The translations under genes and the position numbers were made by a program. A stretch of 64,000 bases of DNA from Ottowia flava (GTDB lineage Bacteria; Pseudomonadota; Gammaproteobacteria; Burkholderiales; Burkholderiaceae_C): positions 186,001 to 250,000 of the forward strand of contig NZ_VRUA01000002.1 in the NCBI RefSeq assembly GCF_008017535.1, given 5' to 3'. Below the pieces are notes generated by a model. The model was not told where the DNA came from, searched no databases, and worked only from the letters and a program-made list of their open reading frames with translations. Below, piece after piece: positions 42,668 to 51,936 of this stretch. Each line of letters begins with the position of its first letter. Within the stretch, counting starts at the first letter, position 1.

Positions 42668-44830
42668 TCAGTACGCCGGACGGAACTTCTGGATCGCCGC
42701 GCGCACCTCGTCTGACAGCGCAAAGCCCGCCCCGTACCGGGCCGCCAATGCCGCGCAGCGCTTGTCAAACTCCTCGACGCCCTGCCCATAGATGAACTGC
42801 ATGGCGCCGCCCGTCCACCCCGGAAAGCCGATGCCGAAGATGCTGCCGATGTTGGCGTCGTGCACGCTGGTCAGCACGCCTTCGGCCAGGCAGCGGGCGG
42901 TTTCAACGGACTGGCGGTACAGCAGACGGTCTTGCACGTCCTTTGCGGTCCACGGCACGTCGGCACGTTCGAACAGCGTTTTCAACTCGGGCCACAGGTG
43001 CTTCTTGCCATCGGCGCCGTAGTCGTAGAAGCCGCCGCCGCCCGCACGACCCGGGCGCTTCAGCGCCTTCACCATGCGCTCAACCAGCAACTCGCCTGGT
43101 GTGGCGCCGTAGGTTTTGCCTTCCGCTACAAAGTCGGCGCGGGTCTGGTCCAGCACATGGACGGACAGCGACAGCGCGGTTTCATCCAGCACAGCCAGCG
43201 GCCCGACCGGCAGACCGGCCTGGACGGCAGCGTTCTCGATCACGGCCGCCGGAATGCCTTCGCCCAGCATGGCCGCGCCTTCCATCACGTAGGCGCCGAA
43301 GGTGCGGCTGGTGTAGAAGCCGCGCGAGTCGTTGACAACGATGGGCAGCTTGCCCAGCGCCAGCACGTAGTCGTAGGCGCGCGCCACCGTCTCGTCGTCG
43401 GTCTGCTGGCCGCGGATGATTTCCACCAGCTGCATCTTGTCGACCGGGCTGAAAAAGTGGATGCCGACAAACTGGGCCGGCCGCGCGCTGGCCTGCGCCA
43501 GCCCGCTGATCGGCAGCGTGCTGGTGTTGCTGGCGAAGATACCGCCGGGCGCCAGCATGGGCTCGGCCTCGCGCGTGACCTGGGCCTTCAAATCGCGTTG
43601 TTCAAACACCGCTTCGATGATCAGATCGCAGCCGTTCAGGTCGGCCACGTTGGCGGTGGGCGTGATGCGCCCCAGCAGCTCGGCCTGCTCCACCGCGCCC
43701 ATGCGGCCCTTGGCCACGCGCGCGCTGGTGAGCTTCTCGCTGTAGGCCTTGCCGTGCGCGGCCTTGTCGGCGCTGACGTCCTTCAACACGGTGGCCATGC
43801 CGCGGCTGGCCTGCGCGTAGGCGATGCCCGCGCCCATCATCCCGGCACCCAGCACGCCCACCTTCCTTGGGCGCCACTTGGGCACGCCACCGGGGCGCGA
43901 CTGGCCGCTCTTGATCGCGTTCATGTTGAAGAAGAACGTGTTGATCATCGCCCTGGTCACCGGGCTGGCCAGCAGCCCCGCCAGGTAGCGGCTCTCGATC
44001 CGCATCGCGGTGTCGAAGTCGACCTGCGCGCCTTCGACCATGGCCGACAGCGTGGCCGCCGGCGCTGGGTACAGGCCGCGCGTGCGCGCCTTCAGCATGG
44101 CCGGCGCCACGGGCAACATCGCGGCCACCTTGGGGTTGTCCGGCGTGCCGCCCGGCATGCGGTAGTCCTTGCGCTCCCACGGGTGCTGCGCCGCTTCGGG
44201 CTGGCCTTGCACGCTGTCGATCCAGGCGCGGGCGGCGGGCAGCAGCGCGTCGGCGCTGGCCACCAGCTCGTGCACCACACCCAGTTGAAGCGCCTCTTGT
44301 GGGCCGAACAGCTTGCTTTCGACCAGGTACGGCTGTGCCCCGGTCAGGCCCAGCAGGCGCGTCATCTTGGTGATGCCACCGCCGCCCGGCAGCAGGCCGA
44401 TGCTGACTTCGGGCAGGCCGAGACGGATCTTCGCGTCGTCCACGGCGATGCGGTAATGGCCCACCAGGCCCAGCTCCCAGCCGCCGCCCAATGCCGCGCC
44501 GTTCAGGCAGGTCGCGATGGGCTTGCCCAGCGTTTCGATGGTGCGGAAGTGGCGCTTCATGCCCTCCACTTCGGCGAAGAACCTGCGCGGCGCTTCCACC
44601 GCGTCCATGCGCATCACACCCTTGAGGTCAGCGCCCGCGAAGAAGGTGCTTTTGGCCGACGCGAGCACGATGCCGCGGAACTGGTCTCGCTCCGCGCTGA
44701 GCTGGGTGGCCAGCGCGGTCAGATCGGCCTGCCAGGCCTCGCTCATGGTGTTGACCGGCGCTGCCGGATCGTCGAAGGTGACGACGGCAATGCCGTCCTC
44801 GATGGCGTAGCGCAGGGTCTTGTAGCTCAT
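42668..44830 (-). CDS. FadJ-like 3-hydroxyacyl-CoA dehydrogenase/enoyl-CoA hydratase
   Basis: Bifunctional beta-oxidation enzyme of 720 residues from ATG 44830. The N-terminal crotonase domain (1-230) keeps both catalytic Glu residues, in LNGAALGGGWELGLVGHYR and LGLPEVSIGLLPGGGG. The C-terminal dehydrogenase domain (about 325-700) has VGVLGAGMMGAGIAYAQAS, DLIIEAVFEQRDLK and FVGIHFFSPVDKMQLVEII with the catalytic His. It lies 61 nt downstream of a thiolase gene, with repeat copy M filling the gap. The pair makes a FadJI/FadBA-like module. Confidence 0.92.
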   Translation of the reverse strand: MSYKTLRYAIEDGIAVVTFDDPAAPVNTMSEAWQADLTALATQLSAERDQFRGIVLASAKSTFFAGADLKGVMRMDAVEAPRRFFAEVEGMKRHFRTIETLGKPIATCLNGAALGGGWELGLVGHYRIAVDDAKIRLGLPEVSIGLLPGGGGITKMTRLLGLTGAQPYLVESKLFGPQEALQLGVVHELVASADALLPAARAWIDSVQGQPEAAQHPWERKDYRMPGGTPDNPKVAAMLPVAPAMLKARTRGLYPAPAATLSAMVEGAQVDFDTAMRIESRYLAGLLASPVTRAMINTFFFNMNAIKSGQSRPGGVPKWRPRKVGVLGAGMMGAGIAYAQASRGMATVLKDVSADKAAHGKAYSEKLTSARVAKGRMGAVEQAELLGRITPTANVADLNGCDLIIEAVFEQRDLKAQVTREAEPMLAPGGIFASNTSTLPISGLAQASARPAQFVGIHFFSPVDKMQLVEIIRGQQTDDETVARAYDYVLALGKLPIVVNDSRGFYTSRTFGAYVMEGAAMLGEGIPAAVIENAAVQAGLPVGPLAVLDETALSLSVHVLDQTRADFVAEGKTYGATPGELLVERMVKALKRPGRAGGGGFYDYGADGKKHLWPELKTLFERADVPWTAKDVQDRLLYRQSVETARCLAEGVLTSVHDANIGSIFGIGFPGWTGGAMQFIYGQGVEEFDKRCAALAARYGAGFALSDEVRAAIQKFRPAY

Positions 44831-44832
44831 GG

Positions 44833-44897
44833 ATGCTCTTAATTGAGTAGCTGGTTGCGCAGGTAGTTGTAGGGCTGCAACCTGATTTCTCTTAAAT
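44833..44897 (+). repeat. 60-bp dispersed repeat, copy M (between thiolase and FadJ-like genes)
   Basis: The plus strand reads TGCTCTTAATTGAGTAGCTG, GTTGCGCAGGTAGTTGTAGG and CTGATTTCTCTTAAATT. The thiolase TAA stop at 44892-44894 lies within the CTTAAA end of the repeat. Confidence 0.85.
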
Positions 44898-46097
44898 TCT
44901 CTCAACGATGGTGGCAATGCCCATGCCACCGCCCACGCACAGCGTGGCCAGGCCGTAGCGCAGCTGGCGGCGGTGCAGCTCGTCGATCAGCGTGCTGAGG
45001 ATCATGGCGCCCGTGGCGCCCAGCGGGTGGCCCATGGCAATGGCGCCGCCGTTGACGTTGACCTTCTCGTGCGGCACGCCAAATTCCTTCATGAACTTCA
45101 TCGGCACGGCGGCAAACGCCTCGTTCACTTCGAACAGGTCGATCTGGTCGATCGTCATGCCCGCCTTGGCCAGCGCCTTGCGCGTGGCGGGCATCGGGCC
45201 GGTGAGCATGATGGTCGGGTCGGCGCCCGACAGCGCCGTGGCGACGATGCGCGCGCGCGGCGTGAAGCCGTGCGCCTTGGCCGCGGCCTCGCTGCCGATC
45301 AGCATCGCCGCGGCGCCGTCGACGATGCCCGACGAGTTGCCGGCGTGGTGCACGTGGTCAATGCGCTCGACCTGCGGATAGCGGCCCAGCGCCACGGCGT
45401 CAAAGCCCAGCGCACCCAGCTGCGCGAACGAAGGCTTCAATCCGCCCAGTGCCTCCACCGTGGTGCGTGGTTTGATGAACTCGTCGGCGTCCAGAATGGT
45501 CTGGCCCAGCCAGTCTTTCACCGGTACGACCGAGCCGGAGAAGTAGCCACTGTCGCGCGCCTTGGCCGCGCGCTGCTGCGACACCACGGCAAAGCCGTCC
45601 ACGTCTTCGCGCGAAAAGCCTTCCATGGTGGCGATCAAATCGGCGCCCACGCCTTGTGGCACGAAGTCGGTCGCCATGTTGGTGGCCGGGTCCTGCGCCC
45701 AGGCCCCGCCGTCGGCGCCGATGGGCACGCGGCTCATGCTTTCCACCCCGCCAGCGACCACCAGATCTTCCCAGCCGGAGCGCACTTTCTGCGCGGCCAG
45801 GTTCACGGCCTCCAGGCCCGACGCGCAGAACCGGTTGATCTGCACCCCGGCGCACTGCCAGTCCCAGCCTGCCTTGAGCGCCGCGACCTTGGCGATCACC
45901 GAGCCCTGTTCGCCGATGGGCGACACCACGCCCATGACCACATCGTCCACCACCGCCGTGTCGAAATCGTGGCGCGTGCGCAAGGCCTCTAGCGTGCCCG
46001 CGAGCAGGTCGACGGGTTTGACCTCATGCAGGCTGCCGTCCTTCTTGCCTTTGCCGCGGGGGGTGCGCACGGCGTCAAACACATAGGCTTCGCTCAT
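44892..46097 (-). CDS. Acetyl-CoA C-acyltransferase (thiolase)
   Basis: Thiolase of 401 residues, FadA/FadI-like. The acyl-binding Cys is in [17 protein letters not shown] (near residue 92), then [19 protein letters not shown] with the catalytic His and [15 protein letters not shown] with the second Cys. It completes the beta-oxidation pair with the FadJ-like gene downstream. Its stop codon is supplied by repeat copy M. It is divergent from livH across a gap with palindromic operators. Confidence 0.94.
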   Translation of the reverse strand: MSEAYVFDAVRTPRGKGKKDGSLHEVKPVDLLAGTLEALRTRHDFDTAVVDDVVMGVVSPIGEQGSVIAKVAALKAGWDWQCAGVQINRFCASGLEAVNLAAQKVRSGWEDLVVAGGVESMSRVPIGADGGAWAQDPATNMATDFVPQGVGADLIATMEGFSREDVDGFAVVSQQRAAKARDSGYFSGSVVPVKDWLGQTILDADEFIKPRTTVEALGGLKPSFAQLGALGFDAVALGRYPQVERIDHVHHAGNSSGIVDGAAAMLIGSEAAAKAHGFTPRARIVATALSGADPTIMLTGPMPATRKALAKAGMTIDQIDLFEVNEAFAAVPMKFMKEFGVPHEKVNVNGGAIAMGHPLGATGAMILSTLIDELHRRQLRYGLATLCVGGGMGIATIVERI

Positions 46098-46139
46098 CAG
46101 GTGTCTCCTCGGAAAGAACCGAATCTGCGCAGTATAGGC

Positions 46140-46167
46140 ATTTCACCAAGTGTGCGCTTGGTGAAAT
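46140..46167. promoter_or_regulatory. Perfect palindrome upstream of the thiolase gene (candidate operator)
   Basis: TTTCACCAAG-N6-CTTGGTGAAA at 46141-46166 is a perfect 10+10 inverted repeat, 11+11 if flanking A/T is counted. It is about 43 bp from the thiolase start. The form suits a TetR-family repressor of fatty or branched acid degradation. Confidence 0.7.
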
Positions 46168-46240
46168 TCACCCTGTCGTTCGGGCAGATGTCGCACCCTG
46201 CTGGAGCTGTGCGATGCGGCTTCAGCACCGGCCACTGGGA

Positions 46241-46267
46241 TTTTCACTGAGTGCTTGCTTGGTAAAA
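46241..46267. promoter_or_regulatory. Second, imperfect operator-like site toward livH
   Basis: TTTTCACTGAGTGCTTGCTT followed by GGTAAAA matches the first palindrome at 7 of 10 arm positions. It lies about 115 bp before livH. Two related sites would let one repressor control both divergent operons. Confidence 0.45.
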
Positions 46268-46381
46268 ATCCAACACAATGGCCGCTACCGCATGCGATCT
46301 AGGGTTTGCGCTAACGAGAACCCGGGACCGACATCGCTAGAGTCCGCCCAATACCCCCCAGCCCTGGAGCCAAGGAGACAC

Positions 46382-47257
46382 GTGCAATTTCTGCAGTTGG
46401 TGATCAGCGGTATCGCGCAAGGCTGTATCTACGGCCTGATTGCGCTCGGCTTCGTGCTGATCTACAAGGCCACCGAAACCGTCAGCTTCGCCCAGGGCGA
46501 GCTGATGATGCTCGGCGCCTTTGCCGGCCTGGTGTGCATGACGATGCTGGGCTTTCCGTACTGGCTGGCCATCATCGCCAGCATCGCAGCGGTGGGCATG
46601 TTGGGCATGGCCACCGAGCGCCTGGTCATTCGCCCCATTTTGGGGCAGCCTGCGTTCTCGATCGTGATGCTGACCATCGGCCTGGGCTACGTCGGCCGCG
46701 GGCTGATCACCATGGTGCCTGGCATCGGCACCGAAACGCACACCCTGCCCGTGCCGTACAAGGACATGGTCTGGAAGCTGGGCTCGCTGGTGCTGAGCGC
46801 CGAGCAGGTGGTGGTCATCGCGGTCACCACCGTGTTGTGCGCGGCGCTGTACGGCCTGTTCAAGTACAGCAAGCTGGGCATCGCGATGCAGGCCTCGTCG
46901 CAGAACCAGCTGGCGGCGTACTACATGGGCATCCCGGTGCAGCGCCTGAACGGACTGGTGTGGGCGCTCGCTGCCAGCGTTGCGGCCATCGCGGGCCTGT
47001 TGCTGGCGCCGATCACCTTCGTGCACGCCAACATGGGCTTCATCGGGCTCAAGGCGTTCCCGGCCGCCGTGGTCGGTGGCTTCGGCAGCCTGCCCGGCGC
47101 CATCGTGGGCGGCCTGATCATCGGCATCGTGGAATCGCTGGCGGGCTTCTACCTGCCTGAGGGCTTCAAGGACATCGCCGCCTACATCGTGGTGCTGGTC
47201 ATGCTGGTGGTGCGGCCCAACGGCCTGTTCGGCGAGAAGCTCAGGAAGAAGGTCTGA
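46382..47257 (+). CDS. livH: Liv-type ABC transporter permease LivH
   Basis: Inner-membrane permease of 291 residues starting at GTG 46382 with AAGGAG just upstream. Typical LivH blocks: QLVISGIAQGCIYGLIALGF, ETVSFAQGELMMLGAFAG, the cytoplasmic AMQASSQNQLAAYYMGIP coupling region and GLKAFPAAVVGGFGSLPGA. It is first gene of livHMGF; the livM start overlaps its last base. Confidence 0.93.
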   Translation: MQFLQLVISGIAQGCIYGLIALGFVLIYKATETVSFAQGELMMLGAFAGLVCMTMLGFPYWLAIIASIAAVGMLGMATERLVIRPILGQPAFSIVMLTIGLGYVGRGLITMVPGIGTETHTLPVPYKDMVWKLGSLVLSAEQVVVIAVTTVLCAALYGLFKYSKLGIAMQASSQNQLAAYYMGIPVQRLNGLVWALAASVAAIAGLLLAPITFVHANMGFIGLKAFPAAVVGGFGSLPGAIVGGLIIGIVESLAGFYLPEGFKDIAAYIVVLVMLVVRPNGLFGEKLRKKV

Positions 47258-48333
47258 TGCGATTCATCTTCAAGACCGACTACGCGCAGGACATCCGCCT
47301 GATCAAGCATGGCGGCCAGGCCTTCTGGTATGGCCTGCTCGCCGTTTTCCTGCTGCTCGCGCCCTGGATCGTTCCCGAATACTGGCTGGCGCAACTCAGT
47401 TTCGTGCTGATCTACGGGATCATTGGCCTAGGCTTGATGCTGCTGGCTGGTTACACCGGACAATTCTCACTGGGCCACGCCGCCTTCGTGGGTGTGGGCG
47501 CCTACGCCCAGGCGGTGCTGACCAACGCGGGCCTGCCCTTCCCGCTGGCGATGCTGTGCGCGGCCGTGCTGGCTGCGCTGGTCGGCGTGGTCGTCGGGCT
47601 GCCAGCGTTGCGCGTGAAAGGCATCTACCTGGGCATTGCGACGCTGGCCTTCGGCTTCATCGTGGAAGAAGTGTTCGCGCGCTGGGAAAAACTGACCGGC
47701 GGCAACGCCGGCATGCACGTGAAGGCACCGACCATCGGCAGCTGGCACATCGATTCGGGCGAAGGCTTTTATTTCATCGCGCTAGTCACCGCCGTGCTGT
47801 GCACGCTGGCCATCCTGAATCTGCTGCGCAGCGCCACCGGGCGCGCCTTCGTCGCCATTCGCGACTCGGAAATTTCGGCGCAGAGCATGGGCATCCAGCT
47901 CGCGCGCTACAAGACGCTGTCGTTCGCGCTGTCGGCGGCGCTGGCGGGCATTGGCGGCGCGCTGTATGCGCACAAGATGCGCTTTCTGTCGCCCGACCAG
48001 TTCAGCATCCTGCAGTCGATCGACCTGCTGCTGCTGGTCGTGATCGGCGGGCTGGGTTCGGTGCACGGCGCCTTCCTGGGCGCCATCTTCCTGATCGCCA
48101 TGCCGCAGCTGATCTCGCTGTTCAAGGACTACCTGCCCGACGCCATCGGCCAGGCGCCCGGATTGCAGGCCGTGGTGTACGGCGCGGTGCTGATCGCGTT
48201 CGTGCTGTTCGAGCCGCTGGGCCTGTACGGCCGCTGGCTGAAGATCCGCACCTGGTTCCAGATGTTCCCGTTCTACCGCCAGGGCATGTTCAAGCGGCAG
48301 AAGTCGTTCCAGAAATCCGATCGGCTGAAATGA
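47257..48333 (+). CDS. livM: Liv-type ABC transporter permease LivM
   Basis: Second permease, 358 residues, with LivM family blocks [57 protein letters not shown] (coupling helix) and [18 protein letters not shown] basic C-terminal tail ([18 protein letters not shown]) is unusually long. The livG ATG overlaps its stop as ATGA. Confidence 0.93.
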   Translation: MRFIFKTDYAQDIRLIKHGGQAFWYGLLAVFLLLAPWIVPEYWLAQLSFVLIYGIIGLGLMLLAGYTGQFSLGHAAFVGVGAYAQAVLTNAGLPFPLAMLCAAVLAALVGVVVGLPALRVKGIYLGIATLAFGFIVEEVFARWEKLTGGNAGMHVKAPTIGSWHIDSGEGFYFIALVTAVLCTLAILNLLRSATGRAFVAIRDSEISAQSMGIQLARYKTLSFALSAALAGIGGALYAHKMRFLSPDQFSILQSIDLLLLVVIGGLGSVHGAFLGAIFLIAMPQLISLFKDYLPDAIGQAPGLQAVVYGAVLIAFVLFEPLGLYGRWLKIRTWFQMFPFYRQGMFKRQKSFQKSDRLK

Positions 48334-49142
48334 ACGACGTTCTGCTCTCTGCCAAGAACCTCAGCGTGCGCTTCGGCGGCGTGTTGGCCGTCAACGATGT
48401 CAGCTTTGACGTGCGCCGCGGCGAAGTGTTCACGCTGATCGGCCCCAACGGCGCCGGCAAGACCACGGTGTTCAACCTGATCAGCCGCATCTACACGCCG
48501 ACCAGCGGCGAGATCGACTACGCCGGCCCGGACGGCTTGATCAAACTGACGGCCCAGCCGCCGCACAAGGTGGCCTCGCTCGGCATTGCGCGCACCTTCC
48601 AGAACATCGAGCTGTTCGAGCACGCCACGGTGTTGCACAACCTGCTGATTGGCCGTCACACGCACCGCCAGACCGGGTTCTGGAGCGAGGTCTTCTTCAC
48701 GCCCGCCACGCGCCGGGCCGAGCTGGCCGCGCGCGAGCAGGTAGAACGCGTCATCGACCTGCTCGACCTGCAGCACCACCGCGACGCCACCGTGGCCGGC
48801 CTGCCCTACGGTGTACGCAAGGTGGTCGAGCTGGCGCGCGCGCTGTGCGCCGAACCCCGCCTTCTGCTGCTGGACGAGCCTTCGTCCGGCCTGAATGTCG
48901 AGGAAACCGAGGACATGGCCTTCTGGATCCAGGACATCGTGCAGGAGCTCGGTACCACGGTGCTGATGGTCGAGCACGACATGACGCTGGTCTCGCGCGT
49001 ATCGGACCGCGTGGTCGCCATGAACCAGGGGCAGGTGCTGGCGCTGGGCACACCGGCCGAGGTGCAGAGCGATCCGGCGGTGATCGAGGCCTACCTGGGA
49101 TCGATCGACGACGTGTCCTCACTGAGGAGGACGGCGGCATGA
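48330..49142 (+). CDS. livG: Liv-type ABC transporter ATPase LivG
   Basis: ATPase of 270 residues. Walker [18 protein letters not shown] is near residue 37, the Q-loop [10 protein letters not shown], the C-loop (signature) region is [18 protein letters not shown] (diverged from LSGGQ, as commonly in LivG), Walker [13 protein letters not shown] and switch His [10 protein letters not shown]. It overlaps livM and livF by 4 nt each. Confidence 0.93.
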   Translation: MNDVLLSAKNLSVRFGGVLAVNDVSFDVRRGEVFTLIGPNGAGKTTVFNLISRIYTPTSGEIDYAGPDGLIKLTAQPPHKVASLGIARTFQNIELFEHATVLHNLLIGRHTHRQTGFWSEVFFTPATRRAELAAREQVERVIDLLDLQHHRDATVAGLPYGVRKVVELARALCAEPRLLLLDEPSSGLNVEETEDMAFWIQDIVQELGTTVLMVEHDMTLVSRVSDRVVAMNQGQVLALGTPAEVQSDPAVIEAYLGSIDDVSSLRRTAA

Positions 49143-49957
49143 CAAATGCTATGACTTCAGTAGCTGCCTGCGCAGACCCATCTAGGGCAGAAGCCCTATT
49201 GAAGCTGCAAAACATCGAAAGCGCCTACGGCCCGATCAAGGCCATTCGCGGCGTGAGTCTGCAGGTGCGACAAGGCGAGATCGCCACCGTCCTCGGCAGC
49301 AACGGTGCCGGCAAGACGACGATCTTGAAGACCATCTCCGGCATCATCGATCCGCGCAAGGGCTCGGTGAACTTCCAGGGTCAGGACATCACCGCGCGCG
49401 ACCCGGCCCGCATCGTGCAGCTTGGCCTCAGCCACGTGCCGGAAGGCCGCGAGGTCTTTCCGCTGCTCTCCGTGCGCGACAACCTGCTGATGGGTGCGTA
49501 CACACGGCGCGACCGCGACGGCGTGGCGCGCGACATCGAGCAGGTGTTCCAGTACTTCCCGATCCTGCGCGAGCGGGCTGGCCAGGATGCCGGCCTGCTC
49601 TCCGGTGGCCAGCAGCAGATGCTGGCCATCAGCCGCGCGCTGATGGCCGAACCCGCGCTGATCCTGCTGGACGAGCCCAGCCTGGGCCTGTCGCCCAAGC
49701 TGACCAAGGAAATCTTCGAGATCGTGGTGCGCATCAACCGCGAGCGCGGCACCACCATCCTGTTGGTGGAGCAAAACGCCAACATGGCACTGAACGCGGC
49801 CGACTACGGCTACGTGCTGGAGAACGGGCGCATCGTGATGGAAGACCGGTGCGATCGCCTGCGCGAGAAGGACGACATCAAGGAGTTCTACCTCGGCATG
49901 AAGGACGCCGGCGTGCGCGGCGAGCGGCGCTGGAAAAAGAAGAAGACCTGGAGGTAG
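49139..49957 (+). CDS. livF: Liv-type ABC transporter ATPase LivF with repeat-derived N-terminus
   Basis: Second ATPase, 272 residues. Walker A TVLGSNGAGKTTILKTI is near residue 55, signature LLSGGQQQMLAISRALM, Walker B LILLDEPSLGLSP, switch LLVEQNANMAL. The ATG at 49139 overlaps the livG stop. Most LivF proteins begin near LKLQNIESAYGPIKAIRGVS; here a 20-residue extension (TSVAACADPSRAEAL) is encoded by repeat copy N. A TTG at 49198 could be a minimal alternative start. Confidence 0.92.
   Translation: MTNAMTSVAACADPSRAEALLKLQNIESAYGPIKAIRGVSLQVRQGEIATVLGSNGAGKTTILKTISGIIDPRKGSVNFQGQDITARDPARIVQLGLSHVPEGREVFPLLSVRDNLLMGAYTRRDRDGVARDIEQVFQYFPILRERAGQDAGLLSGGQQQMLAISRALMAEPALILLDEPSLGLSPKLTKEIFEIVVRINRERGTTILLVEQNANMALNAADYGYVLENGRIVMEDRCDRLREKDDIKEFYLGMKDAGVRGERRWKKKKTWR
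49147..49205 (+). repeat. 60-bp dispersed repeat, copy N (start of livF)
   Basis: The plus strand reads GCTATGACTTCAGTAGCTGC, then CTGCGCAGACCCATCTAGGG. It is translated in the same open frame as the amidase copy (SVAACADPSRA versus SIAGRADSSRA). Confidence 0.85.
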
Positions 49958-49962
49958 CGCCC

Positions 49963-51822
49963 GTGTCAAATCTCTGGGACCTGAGCCACATTCAACCGCG
50001 CATGGACAGCGTGCTCGATGGCGACACCCTGCCTGCCATGTTCTGGAACGCCGTGCGTGCGCGCGGTGACCACGTCTGGCTGCGCGAGAAGGACCTGGGC
50101 ATCTGGCGCAGCTGGAGCTGGCGGGAGTCGGGCGATGCGGTCGCCGAGATCGCCGCAGGCCTCATGAGTCTGGGCTTCGCGGCGGGCGACACCGCCTCCA
50201 TCCTGTCCAACACGGTGATCGAATGGGTGCTGTGCGATCTGGCCGTGCTCAGCTGCGGCGCGGTGTCCAACGGCATCTATCCCACCGACGCCGCCTCGCA
50301 GGTGCACTACCTGTGCGAGGACTCGCGCACCAGCATCCTGTTCGTCGAAGACGACGAGCAGCTCGACAAGGCGCTGGAAGTGCGCGCCCAGTTGCCCGGC
50401 CTGCGCAAGATCGTGGTGTTCGACATGGAAGGCCTGCGCGGGCTGAGCGACCCCGACGTGCTCAGCCTGGCGCAGCTTCGCGCGCTGGGACGCGAGCACC
50501 TGAAGGCCCACCCCGACGCCGTCGTGCGCGCGGCGGCCGCCGTGCAGCCGGACGACCTGGCGATTCTGGTCTACACGTCGGGCACCACAGGAAAACCCAA
50601 AGGCGCGATGCACACGCACGGTGGGCTGACCTACACCGTGCGCGGGTACAACACGCTGATCGCGCGCGATGAGCACGACGAATGCATGTGCTTTCTGCCG
50701 CTGTGCCACATCGCTGAGCGCATGGGCGGCGAATACTTCGCGCTCTACACCGGCGCCAAGCTCAACTTCGTCGAGAACCCGGACACGGTGCCCGAGAACG
50801 TGCGTGAGATCGCACCCACGGTGTTCACGGCCGTGCCCCGCGTGTGGGAAAAGTTCTATTCCGGCGTGACCATCGCGCTGAAGGAAAGCACGCGGCTGCA
50901 GCGCGCGGTCTACGCCTGGGGCATTGGCGTGGGCCAGCAGATTGCGGCACGTGTGCTGGCCGGCGAACCGGTTCCCGCTGGCCTGAAAGCGCGTTTTCGG
51001 GTGGCGCGCTGGCTGGCGCTGGACAACGTGCGCAAGCTGATCGGCATCCACCGCGCGCGCTACCTCGTGACGGGCGCGGCCCCCATCTCACCCGAGCTGG
51101 TCAAGTGGTACCTGGCGCTGGGCGTGCCGATGCTCGAAGTCTGGGGCATGACCGAGACCTGCGGCGCCTCGACCGGTGTGCGGGTCGACCGGGTCAAGCC
51201 TGGCTCGATCGGCCGCGCAACCGACTTCAACCAGGTGCGGCTAGATCCAGACTCCGGCGAGATTCAGGTCAAGGGCCCGAACGTGTTCAAGGGCTACCTC
51301 AACCTGCCGGAAAAGACGGCCGAGACCTTCACCCCCGACGGCTGGCTGCGCACGGGCGACGTGGGCACCGTGGACGGCGAGGGCTTTTACCGCATCACCG
51401 ACCGGATGAAAGACATCATCATCACGGCGGGTGGCAAGAACATCACGCCCAGCGAACTGGAAAACGAGCTGAAGTTCAGCCCCTACATCACCGACGCTGT
51501 GGTCATCGGCGACCAGAAGCCCTATTTGGTGGTGGTGATCATGGTCGACCAGGAGAACGTGGAGAAGTTCGCGCAGGACAACGACGTGCCGTTCTCCAAC
51601 TACGCCAGCCTGACGCGCGCGCCCGAAGTGCAGGCGCTGATCCAGGGGGTGATCGACGAGGTGAACCGCAAGTTCGCCCGCGTCGAGCAGATCAAGCGCT
51701 TCTTCCTGCTGGACACACAGTTGACCGCCGAGGACGAGGAGTTGACCCCCACCATGAAGCTCAAGCGCAAGCTGGTGCAGACCAAGTACGCCCCGCAGAT
51801 CGACGCGATGTACCGAGCCTGA
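49963..51822 (+). CDS. Long-chain-type acyl-CoA synthetase (AMP-binding)
   Basis: Adenylate-forming CoA ligase of 619 residues starting at GTG 49963 with GGAGG 8 nt upstream. The AMP-binding motif ILVYTSGTTGKPKGAMHTHG is near residue 200, LEVWGMTETCGASTG near 390, GWLRTGDVGTVDGEGFYRI and DIIITAGGKNITPSELE near 480. Its position between livF and a Liv-type receptor means the imported compound is probably a carboxylic acid activated at once to its CoA ester. Such Liv-ligase clusters are common in Burkholderiales. Confidence 0.93.
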   Translation: MSNLWDLSHIQPRMDSVLDGDTLPAMFWNAVRARGDHVWLREKDLGIWRSWSWRESGDAVAEIAAGLMSLGFAAGDTASILSNTVIEWVLCDLAVLSCGAVSNGIYPTDAASQVHYLCEDSRTSILFVEDDEQLDKALEVRAQLPGLRKIVVFDMEGLRGLSDPDVLSLAQLRALGREHLKAHPDAVVRAAAAVQPDDLAILVYTSGTTGKPKGAMHTHGGLTYTVRGYNTLIARDEHDECMCFLPLCHIAERMGGEYFALYTGAKLNFVENPDTVPENVREIAPTVFTAVPRVWEKFYSGVTIALKESTRLQRAVYAWGIGVGQQIAARVLAGEPVPAGLKARFRVARWLALDNVRKLIGIHRARYLVTGAAPISPELVKWYLALGVPMLEVWGMTETCGASTGVRVDRVKPGSIGRATDFNQVRLDPDSGEIQVKGPNVFKGYLNLPEKTAETFTPDGWLRTGDVGTVDGEGFYRITDRMKDIIITAGGKNITPSELENELKFSPYITDAVVIGDQKPYLVVVIMVDQENVEKFAQDNDVPFSNYASLTRAPEVQALIQGVIDEVNRKFARVEQIKRFFLLDTQLTAEDEELTPTMKLKRKLVQTKYAPQIDAMYRA

Positions 51823-51936
51823 ACGGGCATGTCAGGGTATTCACTGCGCCAGTCGCCACCACCCTTGCGCACAATTTCCCACACTGCGTCGCCGTCGCGA
51901 CGCGCCTTTTGCCGCCGCCTTATCAAGGAGAACGCC

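Noticed and set aside
42860-44842. 660-codon plus-strand open frame
   Set aside because: Antisense shadow of the FadJ-like gene, with no recognisable domain.
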